Shown: piece after piece, positions 27,751-35,589 of the stretch
Layout: every line of letters begins with the position of its first letter
How positions within the stretch are numbered: position 1 is the stretch's first letter
Assembly: GCA_039565995.1 (NCBI GenBank)
Contig: CP154795.1
Location: 3,038,001 to 3,102,000 of the forward strand
Length of the DNA: 64,000 nt
Origin: Propionibacteriaceae bacterium ZF39
GTDB lineage: Bacteria; Actinomycetota; Actinomycetes; Propionibacteriales; Propionibacteriaceae
Direction: 5' to 3'
The notes under the pieces: model-generated
Database searches by the model: none
What the model was told of the DNA's origin: nothing
What the model saw: only the letters and a program-made list of their open reading frames with translations
Program-made: the position numbers and the translations under genes

Positions 27751-27861
27751 GCGGCCTTCGGGTGGGAAGTGGCCCTGATCAGCCATGTCGGCAACGACTT
27801 GGTCGTTGCGGGCCTGGCCGGGTTGGGCCCACCAGACGGCGGCACCCTAGAGTCTCTTTGC

Positions 27862-27969
27862 GTGAGCATCATTGAGCGGACCGGCACTTTCGACGCACCG
27901 GACCCCGAAGGGAAGGCGTCGCTCCTAGGAGGCGAAGCCACCGGTGACGCCGATCGGAGCCTCGTGTGA
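27862..27969 (+). CDS. Possible 35-residue leader or small protein before the acyltransferase gene
   Basis: A GTG at 27862 follows TAGAGT by 8 nt, the local leaderless pattern. The short frame (starting SIIERTGTFDAPDPEG) ends in TGA overlapping the GTG start of the acyltransferase gene, which suggests translational coupling. It could equally be a chance frame. Apart from this and the terminator, the 27705-27965 gap shows nothing else. Confidence 0.3.
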   Translation: MSIIERTGTFDAPDPEGKASLLGGEATGDADRSLV

Positions 27970-28610
27970 AGACCCGCAAAGCAAGCGACGGGCCAGCCAG
28001 TTCGCGCAGACATGCGAGCGACCGACCGGGCATGCTCATTCGGCCCTTGGTGGCGCGCGGGTTTTGGTCGCTCTCCCGCTATCGGCTGCGATCCGAAGCG
28101 CTCCCGGCCACGGGGTCGGCCATCCTGATCGGCGCACCCCACACCTCGAACTGGGATTTCGTGGTCATGCTCGCCATCGCCTGGAGCCATGGCGTCTCGC
28201 CAAATTGGTTGGGCAAGCGATCCCTGTTCACGTTCCCGTTCGGCGCGATCATGCGCGCGCTGGGCGGAATTCCCGTCGACCGGGCGAATCCGGCAGGGCT
28301 GGTGGACGACGTCGTACGCCGGGTCCGCGCGAGCGAGCGGATCTTCCTCGTGGTCACGCCCGAGGGCACTCGGGGTCGCGGAACCCACTGGAAGTCCGGG
28401 TTCTATCGCATCGCGCGTGCGGCCGGCCTGCCGCTCGTGCTCGGGTTCGTGGATTCGACCACCCGCACCGCCGGGTTCGGCCCGACGATCCACCTCACCG
28501 GCGATGTCACCGCCGACATGGATCGCGTCCGGGCGTTCTATGCCGACAAGCGCGGCATCCGCCCCGGCGACTTCACCCCGCCGATGCTGCGGGAGGAGCA
28601 GACGGGCTGA
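27966..28610 (+). CDS. 1-acyl-sn-glycerol-3-phosphate acyltransferase (PlsC-like)
   Basis: Membrane-associated acyltransferase of 214 residues that would transfer an acyl group to lysophosphatidate or a related acceptor. The catalytic HX4D motif is seen as PHTSNWDF. The acceptor-site motifs appear as GGIPVDRANPAG and VVTPEGTRGRG. Before the catalytic block is a basic stretch of about 50 residues. No Shine-Dalgarno is visible before the GTG; the overlap with the small upstream frame may provide initiation. Its 3' end overlaps the convergent GNAT gene by 38 nt. Confidence 0.88.
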   Translation: MKTRKASDGPASSRRHASDRPGMLIRPLVARGFWSLSRYRLRSEALPATGSAILIGAPHTSNWDFVVMLAIAWSHGVSPNWLGKRSLFTFPFGAIMRALGGIPVDRANPAGLVDDVVRRVRASERIFLVVTPEGTRGRGTHWKSGFYRIARAAGLPLVLGFVDSTTRTAGFGPTIHLTGDVTADMDRVRAFYADKRGIRPGDFTPPMLREEQTG

Positions 28611-29085
28611 CCCTGTTGGTCCGCTGTCGCGACAGGAAGACCAACTCGTAGGTGCCGACGCTCTCGCGACGATCCTCCGCATACCCCAGGCGCGCATACA
28701 GCCGAAGGTTGTCGACACCCTTGTCGCCGGTGAACAGCTCGATTCTCTCGACGCCCGCGGGCAGGGCCTCGTCGACCGCAGCCTCCAGCCGCGTACCCAA
28801 TCCCTGTCCCACCAGGTCCGGTGCCACCGTGAAACGACCCAACTCGGCGGTCGCACCCTGGACATGCAGCCGCACCGACGCAACCAGACGCCCGTCCTGA
28901 CGGATGCCCAGGGCAATCACGCTCGGATCGGCGAGCTCCTCCACCAACTCCTCGAACGTCTGCACGAGCGGCGGGATCTGATAGTCATCGTGCAGATGCC
29001 CCTGGCTGACGTAAGCCGCCAGTTGGAGCGTGTAGATCTCTCCCGCATCGGCCGCAGACAGTCGGGAGATGGGGTCGGAAGACAT
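28573..29085 (-). CDS. GNAT family N-acetyltransferase
   Basis: A 170-residue acetyltransferase. Acetyl-CoA motif A is in LGRFTVAPDLVGQGLGTRLE (the GQGLG loop), with motif B in NLRLYARLGYAE. A proline/serine-rich tail follows. The substrate is unknown. The ATG at 29085 is chosen since MSSDPISRLSAADAGEI starts the fold. The 3' end overlaps the PlsC-like gene on the other strand. Confidence 0.88.
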   Translation of the reverse strand: MSSDPISRLSAADAGEIYTLQLAAYVSQGHLHDDYQIPPLVQTFEELVEELADPSVIALGIRQDGRLVASVRLHVQGATAELGRFTVAPDLVGQGLGTRLEAAVDEALPAGVERIELFTGDKGVDNLRLYARLGYAEDRRESVGTYELVFLSRQRTNRVSPSAPPAASAG

Positions 29086-29110
29086 GCCGTCAGCGTACGC
29101 CCGAGAGGAC

Positions 29111-29124
29111 TTGACCCACGTCAA
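29111..29124 (+). promoter_or_regulatory. FNR/CRP-type palindrome TTGACCCACGTCAA upstream of a small gene
   Basis: TTGAC-CCAC-GTCAA is a perfect 5-bp dyad with a 4-nt spacer, close to boxes bound by FNR/NNR-type regulators. A TACCTT -10 candidate lies at 29147-29152, and the small Ric-like gene starts at 29183. TTGACC can also act as a -35 element, but the spacing to TACCTT is then long. Confidence 0.45.
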
Positions 29125-29182
29125 GGAACCAACCGGCAATAGGTCCTACCTTCAGGGAAGAAGCCAACCGAAAGGACCAGTC

Positions 29183-29446
29183 ATGACAGATCGCAACCTC
29201 GAGAAGGCCGCCGAGTTCGCACCCCTCATCGAATCCGTGCACGGCGAACACCACCCCGAACTCACGCGCGTCCGCGAGATCACCGAGGAACTGATGGCGG
29301 CCCCCACGGATTCGAGGCCCCTCTTCTCAGAACTCCGAGCGGTCACCAACAACTACGCGATCCCGAATGACGTGTGCGAGACATTCGAGGCGGTCTACCG
29401 GGCCCTGTCCCGCGCGGATGCAGCCTCGAGCGCAGCCGTCAGCTGA
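29183..29446 (+). CDS. Small protein resembling the start of Ric/ScdA-type di-iron repair proteins
   Basis: An 87-residue acidic, helical protein. IESVHGEHHPELTRVREITEEL resembles the first His-containing helix of hemerythrin-like iron-sulfur repair proteins (Ric, ScdA, YtfE), and FSELRAVTNNYAIPNDVCETF follows. The full set of di-iron ligands is not present, so it may be a short relative or only a look-alike. GAAAGGA lies about 6 nt before the ATG. The FNR-like box at 29111-29124 fits a nitrosative- or oxygen-stress role, but this is inference. Confidence 0.5.
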   Translation: MTDRNLEKAAEFAPLIESVHGEHHPELTRVREITEELMAAPTDSRPLFSELRAVTNNYAIPNDVCETFEAVYRALSRADAASSAAVS

Positions 29447-29480
29447 GCAAGGCTGGGCCGAGCGTCCTACACTGACGGCC

Positions 29481-30029
29481 GTGCCATCGCGCGAACAGAA
29501 CCCCCTCCGCCAGTACGGCGTCCTGGCCGGCCCGGCCACCTTTGCTCCGGGCATCACCGCCGGCGCCATCGCGATCGCGGTCCTGGCCCTGATCGCCACC
29601 GTGGTCATGATCGCGACCCCGCCGCGAACGGTGATGGTGGAAGGCGCCCCCGGCGCGCCGATCGCGATCGAGTCGAACAAGCGGAACCCCGTCGTCGCGA
29701 CCGATGCACCGGTCGATCCGTCGGCTGTCACGTGCACGATCACCCGCGCGGACGGTACGCCGGCCCGCGCCGGCGTCGACGCACCCCGGACCAAACCCTA
29801 CGAAATCGGCGAGCGCACGTGGTATCCCGTCGCCGACCTCTCCATCGTCCGCGACGGAGACACGGTCACGTGCTCCGGCCAAGGTCTCGGCAACCTGCAC
29901 GTCACGTGGAACTCGGGATTCGATCCTCGCCTGTACGCCATCGCCGGGTGGGTCGGCGCCGTCGTCGCAGGACTCTTCAGCGCCTTCGCCTGGGCGGCTC
30001 GGCGAGCCTCACGGACGCGCCAGCCCTGA
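29481..30029 (+). CDS. Membrane protein of unknown function with two transmembrane helices
   Basis: A 182-residue protein. A short cytoplasmic N-terminus leads to helix 1 (ITAGAIAIAVLALIATVVMI), an extracytoplasmic domain of about 100 residues with two Cys (VTCTITR and TVTCSGQG, possibly a disulfide), then helix 2 (AIAGWVGAVVAGLFSAFAWAA) and a basic tail. I recognise no family. The GTG at 29481 is supported by TACACT 7 nt upstream. Confidence 0.7.
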   Translation: MPSREQNPLRQYGVLAGPATFAPGITAGAIAIAVLALIATVVMIATPPRTVMVEGAPGAPIAIESNKRNPVVATDAPVDPSAVTCTITRADGTPARAGVDAPRTKPYEIGERTWYPVADLSIVRDGDTVTCSGQGLGNLHVTWNSGFDPRLYAIAGWVGAVVAGLFSAFAWAARRASRTRQP

Positions 30030-30035
30030 CGACGG

Positions 30036-30152
30036 TCAGGCCGGATGGATCAGGTGGACGACCTGTTCACCCAGAAGGCCGAGGTCGGGTCCGGGCAGCA
30101 CGATGAGCGTGAAAGCAACGGCCGTGTACGCCGCCACCGCTGACCAATCCAT
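30036..30152 (-). pseudogene. LysE/RhtB amino-acid exporter remnant
   Basis: Only 38 codons remain. The N-terminus MDWSAVAAYTAVAFTLIVLP is the first helix of LysE-family exporters, including the conserved PGPD, and then the frame runs into unrelated sequence and a stop. Intact members are about 205 residues. It is divergent from an equally shortened Lrp-type gene, so the pair was probably an exporter and its regulator. Confidence 0.6.
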
Positions 30153-30268
30153 GTCGCACTCCCCTGCCGCTCCCGCCTCCGCGGGCCGCCCCGTGACGAT
30201 AGTCAGAATGGGCAGCCGCACGATTGCGAACAATTGCTGTCGCTGGCGTCGGCGAGCATGATTCCGAT

Positions 30269-30445
30269 ATGGATTCGATCGATCGCGCAATTGTTGACCA
30301 GTTGCGCCGCGATTCCCACCTGGCCGTGGCCGACCTGGCCACCTATGAGCGGTTCCTGTCGGAGGAACTGATGGCCCTGCCTCACCTGGGCCGACTGGAG
30401 TCACGGTTCGCGATGAAGACGGTCAAGACAGATCTTCAGCCCTGA
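30269..30445 (+). pseudogene. Lrp/AsnC-type regulator with internal deletion
   Basis: A 58-codon frame that joins the start of an Lrp protein (MDSIDRAIVDQLRRDSHLAV) to its end (LPHLGRLESRFAMKTVKTD). About 90 central residues are gone, covering most of the DNA-binding helix and the ligand domain. The frame is kept across the junction, so a short product could still be made, but it should not work as an Lrp protein. It is divergent from the LysE remnant. Confidence 0.7.
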
Positions 30446-31107
30446 CGGCCAGCACCCTGGCCTCGTCGCCGGGCAACGAGCAAGTAGTCGCCGGCGAGGT
30501 CATGCCAGGGCCGGTCCCAGCAGACGAAGACATCCTGCGTCAGATGCCCCACGTCGTCGAGAATCCGGCCGACATCCCAGGCGAGCGGGGTGAAGTGGGC
30601 GCCACTGTGGATGTTGGCGACGTTGACCACGAGGTGTCCCTGCGGCGTGAGCAGATCGAGGCACTGCGCGAAGATGCCACGCAGCTCCCCCAGATATCGC
30701 TCGTAGGACGTCGACCCGGTGTACGCCGACAGCGGATCTTCCGGACCATCGTCGATGGCCATATAGGGCTGGGACGTCAGCACGAGGTCGAAAGGGCCCT
30801 CGACCAGTCGCGACAGCTCGCGCGCCTCCCCCTGCACGACCAGCGATGCCGGCGCCACCGACCTCGCGATCTCGCAGCGGTCGGGCAGCATCTCCACCCC
30901 GACGGCGGACCGACCCAGACTTTCAGCCACCTGCAGCGTGGTCCCGAGGCCCACGAAAGGATCGAGCACCCGATCGCCCGGCTTGGTGAGGTCTTCCAGC
31001 ACCGCCGCGACCAAGTCACGCGAGAAGTGCACGTCCTCGTCCGCCAGGGGATGCCGCTCGGACACGACGCGATCGTGCTCGACGAATAGGTGGGATCTCA
31101 GGCGCAC
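30436..31107 (-). CDS. DNA methylase family protein with altered catalytic motif (TSQPY)
   Basis: A 223-residue SAM-dependent methylase of the N4/N6 amino-methylase fold. Motif I is VLDPFVGLGTTLQVAESLG and the AdoMet acidic residue is in VGVEMLP. The catalytic loop reads LTSQPYMAIDD, where TSPPY is normal: the first Pro is Gln. Motif I precedes the catalytic loop. No restriction gene is adjacent. It may be a divergent DNA or RNA methylase, or one with lowered activity. It converges slightly with the Lrp remnant (10-nt overlap). Confidence 0.75.
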   Translation of the reverse strand: MRLRSHLFVEHDRVVSERHPLADEDVHFSRDLVAAVLEDLTKPGDRVLDPFVGLGTTLQVAESLGRSAVGVEMLPDRCEIARSVAPASLVVQGEARELSRLVEGPFDLVLTSQPYMAIDDGPEDPLSAYTGSTSYERYLGELRGIFAQCLDLLTPQGHLVVNVANIHSGAHFTPLAWDVGRILDDVGHLTQDVFVCWDRPWHDLAGDYLLVARRRGQGAGRQG

Positions 31108-31148
31108 ACCCGCATCGTAGGCACCGTTCCACTTTTCAATGGCGATAG

Positions 31149-31193
31149 TTGACGGATCAATCCAAGACGATTACCTTTTAGTTGAATCTTCAA
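31149..31193 (+). promoter_or_regulatory. Strong promoter and TTGAA-TTCAA operator of the DoxX gene
   Basis: TTGACG (31149-31154) and TACCTT (31172-31177) are 17 nt apart, a near-ideal sigma-70 promoter in an AT-rich island. TTGAA-TC-TTCAA (31182-31193) lies at the expected transcription start, where a repressor such as a MarR or HxlR type could block it. The repressor is not identified. Confidence 0.6.
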
Positions 31194-31219
31194 TGACTTG
31201 CTCGAAAGGCCCCACCACT

Positions 31220-31630
31220 ATGGATATCGTCGTTCTCATCGCCCGCATTCTCTTCGTGGCCATCTTCGCCGCGTCCGCGATCGGCCACCTGAAGTCCGCT
31301 GAGGCGATGGCCGCCTACGCCAAGTTCAAGGGCGTCCCCGCGGCGAAGCTCAGCGTCATCGGCTCCGGCATCCTGATGGCCCTCGGCACCCTCTCGGTCG
31401 TGCTGGGCATCTGGGGCGACCTCGGCGCCCTGCTGCTCCTCGTCGCCATCCTCCCGATCCCGTTCCTGATGCACTCCTTCTGGAAGGAAGAGGGCGAGGC
31501 TCGCATGAACGAGCAGGTCCAGTTCAACAAGACCCTGTCCCTGGTCGGCGGCGCGCTCGCTCTGTTCGCGCTCTTCGCCCTGGTGCCGGACCTGGGTCTC
31601 ACCATCACCGGACCGCTCTTCTCCATCTGA
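31220..31630 (+). CDS. DoxX family membrane protein
   Basis: A 136-residue protein with four hydrophobic helices: VVLIARILFVAIFAASAIGH, a second near IGSGILMALGTLSVVLGIW, a third in LGALLLLVAILPIPFLMHSF, and a last one in LVGGALALFALFALVPD. DoxX-like proteins are often linked to thiol or oxidative stress; the molecular function is mostly unknown. ATG 31220 is the start of the fold, with AAAGG 11 nt upstream. The promoter and operator lie just before it, and a terminator follows. Confidence 0.85.
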   Translation: MDIVVLIARILFVAIFAASAIGHLKSAEAMAAYAKFKGVPAAKLSVIGSGILMALGTLSVVLGIWGDLGALLLLVAILPIPFLMHSFWKEEGEARMNEQVQFNKTLSLVGGALALFALFALVPDLGLTITGPLFSI

Positions 31631-31653
31631 TCCACCGCGAACCACTGATGCCT

Positions 31654-31686
31654 ACGCCCGGGCCTCCAACAGGAGGACCCGGGCGT
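31654..31686. terminator. Bidirectional stem-loop between the DoxX and patatin genes
   Basis: ACGCCCGGGCCTCC pairs with GGAGGACCCGGGCGT across an AACA loop, with one bulged base. It sits between converging genes and probably ends both transcripts. Confidence 0.65.
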
Positions 31687-31700
31687 ACGCGTCTCATCAC

Positions 31701-32516
31701 TCAACCACGACGATCAGTCAATTCGCGCAGCTTGTCGGCCCGGTCCCGGGCAGCACTTTCGCCCGCCGCGATCGCCAGCGCGGCTTTATGGAAATCCGTG
31801 ATCTCGACCCCCTCGATCCGGGGATCGATCAGGACGTCGGGCTGATAGAGCGAGAGTCTCACCATCGTGAGCTGGGACTGCATGATGTCGATCGCCCGCA
31901 TGGCTTCGCGCAGCGCCCCCGCAGCCGACCGTCGCGTCGAAAGCTGGACGGCTTCAGCGGGATTCTCCAGGGTTTCGAGCGGGGTGGCATTGACGGCGAT
32001 GATGCGGCGTGCGCCGAGAAAGCGAGCCCCATCGACCGGGATCTGGTTGAGAATGCCCCCGTCCACCAGAATCGATTCACCGAGCGACACCGATTCGAGC
32101 GCGCCCGGGTACGCCGTTGTGGCCTGGATCGCGGTGATCAGATCGCCGGTATGGAGATAGCGGATCCGCCCATCGACCACGTCCGTTGCCGTGAGCACGA
32201 GGGGCACCTGGAGCTCCTCGAAAGTCTCCGGCACATATCTGCCGAGCCAGTCGCGAAAGCGCGTGCCTGACAGCAATCTCCCGGTGAGCCCCCAGTTGAT
32301 CATCCGCCGCCAGTCGACGTCGCGGGCGATCTGCTCCATCTCGTCGGCACCATGGCCGGCCGCGATGATCGCTCCGATCAGACCGCCCATGCTCGTGCCC
32401 GCCAGAACGTCCGGGCGGATGTCCAACTCCTGAAGTACGCGCCAGACGCCGATGTGGCAGAGCCCGCGTGCTCCTCCGCCACCCAGGACGAGGCCGAGCT
32501 TGTCGTCCTGCATCAA
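31701..32516 (-). CDS. Patatin-like phospholipase (NTE/RssA type)
   Basis: A 271-residue patatin domain. It has the oxyanion-hole GGGGARGLCHIGV, nucleophile elbow AGTSMGGLIGA (Ser of GTSMG), and the Asp of SILVDGGILNQIPV. The length fits the single-domain RssA/YchK-type hydrolases, which cleave lysophospholipids or act in regulation. The start codon overlaps the stop of the upstream membrane protein gene (ATGA), so the two are coupled. Confidence 0.9.
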   Translation of the reverse strand: MMQDDKLGLVLGGGGARGLCHIGVWRVLQELDIRPDVLAGTSMGGLIGAIIAAGHGADEMEQIARDVDWRRMINWGLTGRLLSGTRFRDWLGRYVPETFEELQVPLVLTATDVVDGRIRYLHTGDLITAIQATTAYPGALESVSLGESILVDGGILNQIPVDGARFLGARRIIAVNATPLETLENPAEAVQLSTRRSAAGALREAMRAIDIMQSQLTMVRLSLYQPDVLIDPRIEGVEITDFHKAALAIAAGESAARDRADKLRELTDRRG

Positions 32517-33181
32517 TCGCCTCCCCCATACAGATGCCGGCCCAGCAGTCGGCGCTCTTCCTCCAGGCGGGAATGCAGCTCCTGCGCCATGGTGGCGAAG
32601 TGGTGATTGCAGTTGTCGATCTCGCGCCGGAGTTCCGCGAGCGTCTCTTCGGAGCCCTCGCGTTCGACGGCGACCGTGGCGTCGCGCACCTCATCGAGCC
32701 TCAGCGCGATCCCCGCCGCGTGGTTGAGGATCGTCTCGTTGTCGCCGGACGAGGTCAGGAATTCGGCCCACATGCTGAGAGCCACGGCCAGCTGCTCCCG
32801 CTCGCTCACCACCTGCTCCCGCAGCTCGGACAGCTCCTGGTGCAGCCGCTCACTTCCCAGTGGGCTTTGCACCTCGGGCAGCGAGCGCATCACGATGTGG
32901 CCGCGAGAGATCTCGCTCGCGTCCTCGTCAGCCATGGCATGCATGAACTCCGACAGAGCGAGACGGTTCAGTGGCGCCCAGCGGCGCGCCTGATGGCGGG
33001 CCATCACCCGGTCGAGCACCAGCGTGGTCAACAGGAACGACACGAGACCGGCCGCGAGGCCCGCGAGAATCACCAGGTTCTGCCACAGCCCGGTGGCGAT
33101 GTCGATCCAGATGATCACGCCGATCACCACGACGGCACCGACGATGGTGGCTGTCCTGCCTACCGTGTTCTTCCGCTCCAT
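32513..33181 (-). CDS. Two-helix membrane protein with long coiled coil
   Basis: A 222-residue protein. Two membrane segments lie near the N-terminus (TATIVGAVVVIGVIIWIDIA and LVILAGLAAGLVSFLLTTLV). A cytoplasmic helical region follows, rich in Glu/Gln/Arg, with heptad character (LHQELSELREQVVSEREQLA, and EGSEETLAELRREIDNC). No family is recognised. Coupling to the patatin gene suggests it could anchor or regulate that enzyme at the membrane (inference). Confidence 0.7.
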   Translation of the reverse strand: MERKNTVGRTATIVGAVVVIGVIIWIDIATGLWQNLVILAGLAAGLVSFLLTTLVLDRVMARHQARRWAPLNRLALSEFMHAMADEDASEISRGHIVMRSLPEVQSPLGSERLHQELSELREQVVSEREQLAVALSMWAEFLTSSGDNETILNHAAGIALRLDEVRDATVAVEREGSEETLAELRREIDNCNHHFATMAQELHSRLEEERRLLGRHLYGGGD

Positions 33182-33202
33182 CGCGCGTCTTCCCTGCTCA
33201 GA

Positions 33203-33535
33203 TCAGGAGCGAGGCTTCATCACCAGGTCGATCGCTTCCTGGGTCACGCGGTCGGTGATGTCCTCGAACCCGGGATTCTTCCGCAGGTGTTTCTTCACGA
33301 AGGGACACACCGGCACGACCCGGAGGCCATCGGCCCGGGTCTGTTCCAGGGCCTCCTGCACGACCTTCGTGGCCAGCCCCTGCCCGCCGAACTGCTTGTC
33401 GATTTCGGTGTGGAACATGATCCGCTGCGACCCGACATCCATGAACTGGCTGAACCCGACCACCACTCCGTCCACCCGAATCTCGAAGCGGTCCGGTGCC
33501 TGCTCACGGATCACGGTCGTGGTGGTCGCATTCAT
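33203..33535 (-). CDS. Small GNAT acetyltransferase (YjdJ/GtnAT type)
   Basis: A 110-residue minimal GNAT fold. It has FEIRVDGVVVGFSQFMDVG, then IMFHTEIDKQFGGQGLATKV with the acetyl-CoA loop GGQGLA, and VPVCPFVKKHLRKNPGF, the typical CPF/Y-x-K end of the YjdJ group. The substrate is unknown. The ATG overlaps the stop of the DUF5996 gene (ATGA), so the two are co-translated. Confidence 0.88.
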   Translation of the reverse strand: MNATTTTVIREQAPDRFEIRVDGVVVGFSQFMDVGSQRIMFHTEIDKQFGGQGLATKVVQEALEQTRADGLRVVPVCPFVKKHLRKNPGFEDITDRVTQEAIDLVMKPRS

Positions 33536-34464
33536 GGCAGATCTCCTGTGCGTTCGAGTGAGGCCCGGTCCCAGTTTCCGCCGATAGCGGCGGCTTCGTA
33601 GGTCTTCTGCAGGAAGTCCAACAACACGGCGTCGGGATCGGAGGCGGTGCGGACCGCGGCGTAGGGCAGGACGAACTCGCCCAGAGCATCGTCCCAACGG
33701 GCCGCGTTGGGCCCGGGAGAAGCGGTGCGGAAACCCGGCGGCTCGGGGTAGGCGTACGAATAGAAGATTCCTTCCCCCTCTCCGCCCGGCCAGAAACCTG
33801 CGCTGCTGACCTCGTGGGAGTACGCCTCATGCATGACGTGCGGACCGCAGTTGGGGGCACCACCGGGATGCGGCGGGGCGGTTGCGCCGGTGAATCGCGT
33901 GGTGGCCAGGTCGAGTGCACCCCAGAAGAAGTGCACCGGGCTGGACTTGCCGACGAAGCGAGCCCGGAAGATGTCGAGTACGCGCTCCGCCTCCACCAAC
34001 ATCCGCCAGAACGTGGTGACCGCCTCCGCGTCATAGGACTTGTTGACGTTGTCCTCGAGGAACGGAATCCACTCCGGGAGCTCGACCGGCACCGGCCAGA
34101 TCTCGGTGGTCAGGTCCAACTTGTCCAACAGTTCGCTGAACTCGGTGTAGAAGTCCGCGACCGACTTCGGGGCCAATTCCATACGCCCCACCTGCCCGGT
34201 CGTGGTCGTGACGTCGAGCCGATGATCGATGAAATCGAAATCGATGGCGAAACTGCGACCCGGCTCGGCCGGCATCAGCGACGTCGTCAGGCCGCGAGCC
34301 GTGAGATAGAGCGGCGCATTCCACCAGTGCTTGAGCAGGGGCGTACGCGCGATCCGGACCTTGCCCACCACCTGCAGCCAGAGCGTCAATGTGTCGCGCG
34401 TCGGTTGCCAGGCCGCGATCGGCAACTCCGGCCAGGCCGAACTCGAAGACTTCGGAGCACCCAT
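33532..34464 (-). CDS. DUF5996 family protein
   Basis: A 310-residue cytosolic protein. Family landmarks are WPELPIAAWQPTRDTLTLWL, VRIARTPLLKHWWNAPLYLT, SSPVHFFWGALDLATTRFTG and HEAYSHEVSSAGFWPGG. It is widespread in actinobacteria and some proteobacteria; no activity is known to me, though several His and Trp residues are conserved. The ATG at 34464 is taken as the start since the fold begins there. It is coupled to the small GNAT gene. Confidence 0.85.
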   Translation of the reverse strand: MGAPKSSSSAWPELPIAAWQPTRDTLTLWLQVVGKVRIARTPLLKHWWNAPLYLTARGLTTSLMPAEPGRSFAIDFDFIDHRLDVTTTTGQVGRMELAPKSVADFYTEFSELLDKLDLTTEIWPVPVELPEWIPFLEDNVNKSYDAEAVTTFWRMLVEAERVLDIFRARFVGKSSPVHFFWGALDLATTRFTGATAPPHPGGAPNCGPHVMHEAYSHEVSSAGFWPGGEGEGIFYSYAYPEPPGFRTASPGPNAARWDDALGEFVLPYAAVRTASDPDAVLLDFLQKTYEAAAIGGNWDRASLERTGDLP

Positions 34465-34580
34465 GGAATCCCCCTCGCTGGTCGGTGGCCCCGATCGTAG
34501 CCGCCGGTCGTCGACGCCAAGTCGGCGCATCTAGGCCCACCAGGTCCTTCACGCGGAAGTCCTCCAGATCAGGCGATCTG

Positions 34581-34886
34581 TCATTCGAGCCCCACGATTG
34601 CGTAGTCGCGCTCGATGCCCTGGGTCGCTCGACCCCATTCACTCGCGATCACCCGCGCCTGGTGCGCGCGGAACGCATCTGACCCTGTGAACCACTCCTC
34701 CACCGACCAGACCCGCGGGTCTTCGGTCTGGATCACCTCGAACGAAAGACAACCCAGCTCGGCTCGCGTCAACTCGATGTGGCGCGGCAGATGTTCGGCC
34801 ACAATCGCGACCTCGTCGTCCGTAGCGCATCGCAGAAACCCACTGAGTTGTACGCCCTGGTCGGCCTGAGCGTTGGCTTTGTCCAT
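34581..34886 (-). CDS. Antibiotic biosynthesis monooxygenase (ABM)-like small protein
   Basis: A 101-residue ferredoxin-like dimeric alpha/beta barrel protein. LSGFLRCATDDEVAIVAEHL opens it, with HIELTRAELGCLSFEV and WSVEEWFTGSDAFRAHQARV, as in quinol monooxygenases of the ABM family. The substrate is unknown. ATG 34886 is chosen; a further Met lies four codons upstream. Confidence 0.75.
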   Translation of the reverse strand: MDKANAQADQGVQLSGFLRCATDDEVAIVAEHLPRHIELTRAELGCLSFEVIQTEDPRVWSVEEWFTGSDAFRAHQARVIASEWGRATQGIERDYAIVGLE

Positions 34887-34960
34887 GGTCCCAGTCAAGC
34901 ATCCTGCAAGGATGTAGCCGTGACTGACGGACCGGGGCAGCGGCCAACTGGCCGCTCTTC

Positions 34961-35083
34961 ATGGAACCCGAAGTCCAGTGGTATCGGACCGGTGCCGACG
35001 AGGTCGGCGTACGCCAGTTCCTGGTCCAGGATCCTGACGGCTATCTGCTCAGGCCTCAATCAGCTGTCGGTACGCGGCCCTGA
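34961..35083 (+). pseudogene. VOC family protein remnant (C-terminal end only)
   Basis: A 40-codon frame containing WYRTGADEVGVRQFLVQDPD, then GYLLRPQ. This is the last strand pair of a glyoxalase/bleomycin-resistance fold, where DPDGYLLR is the usual ending. Everything before it is missing. Along with other fragments nearby it marks a decayed region. No other feature is visible from 34887 to 35169. Confidence 0.55.
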
Positions 35084-35169
35084 GGCGAGCGGCATGAGGA
35101 GAAACCAGGACGCGGCGAGAGACCGTCTCGGACACCTTGGGCAGACGTCACAGACTCACACGCTCGTTC

Positions 35170-35589
35170 TCACGAGGCCCAGGGATTCAATACTGGAACA
35201 CCCATGGGCGAGAAGTCTGCGACGTTGCGAGTCGCAACCGTCAGCCCGTGCACGAGCGCGGTAGCCGCGATGTAGGCATCCCGTTCTGGGCGCGGATCCG
35301 GAACATGCAGAGCGGCCGCCAGGCGCACGACCGCAAGATCAACCGGCAGCAGATTACGGGACAAGTCACCCAATACCGCCCGTTCGAACCAAGCCCGCAG
35401 GATATTGCCCTGCGCAGGGTCCCGCCGCTCTACGAGCAGGACGCCTAATTCGATCTCCATAACGGTGATGACACTCACCCGGAGATCGTCAGTATCCTGC
35501 GCATCAGCCCATGCTGCTACCCGCGGATTCACGACGCCGGGGCGCTTCCGCAGTTCGCTGATGACGTTCGTGTCGAGAAGAATCGTCAC
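35170..35589 (-). CDS. VapC-type PIN-domain toxin
   Basis: A 139-residue PIN RNase. The acidic active-site residues are seen in LLDTNVISELRK (first Asp), VITVMEIELG (Glu) and RDAYIAATALVHGLTVATRN with a later NVADF (Asp). Such toxins cut tRNA or rRNA when free. The start overlaps the antitoxin stop by 4 nt. The subgroup resembles FitB-like VapC. Confidence 0.92.
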   Translation of the reverse strand: MTILLDTNVISELRKRPGVVNPRVAAWADAQDTDDLRVSVITVMEIELGVLLVERRDPAQGNILRAWFERAVLGDLSRNLLPVDLAVVRLAAALHVPDPRPERDAYIAATALVHGLTVATRNVADFSPMGVPVLNPWAS

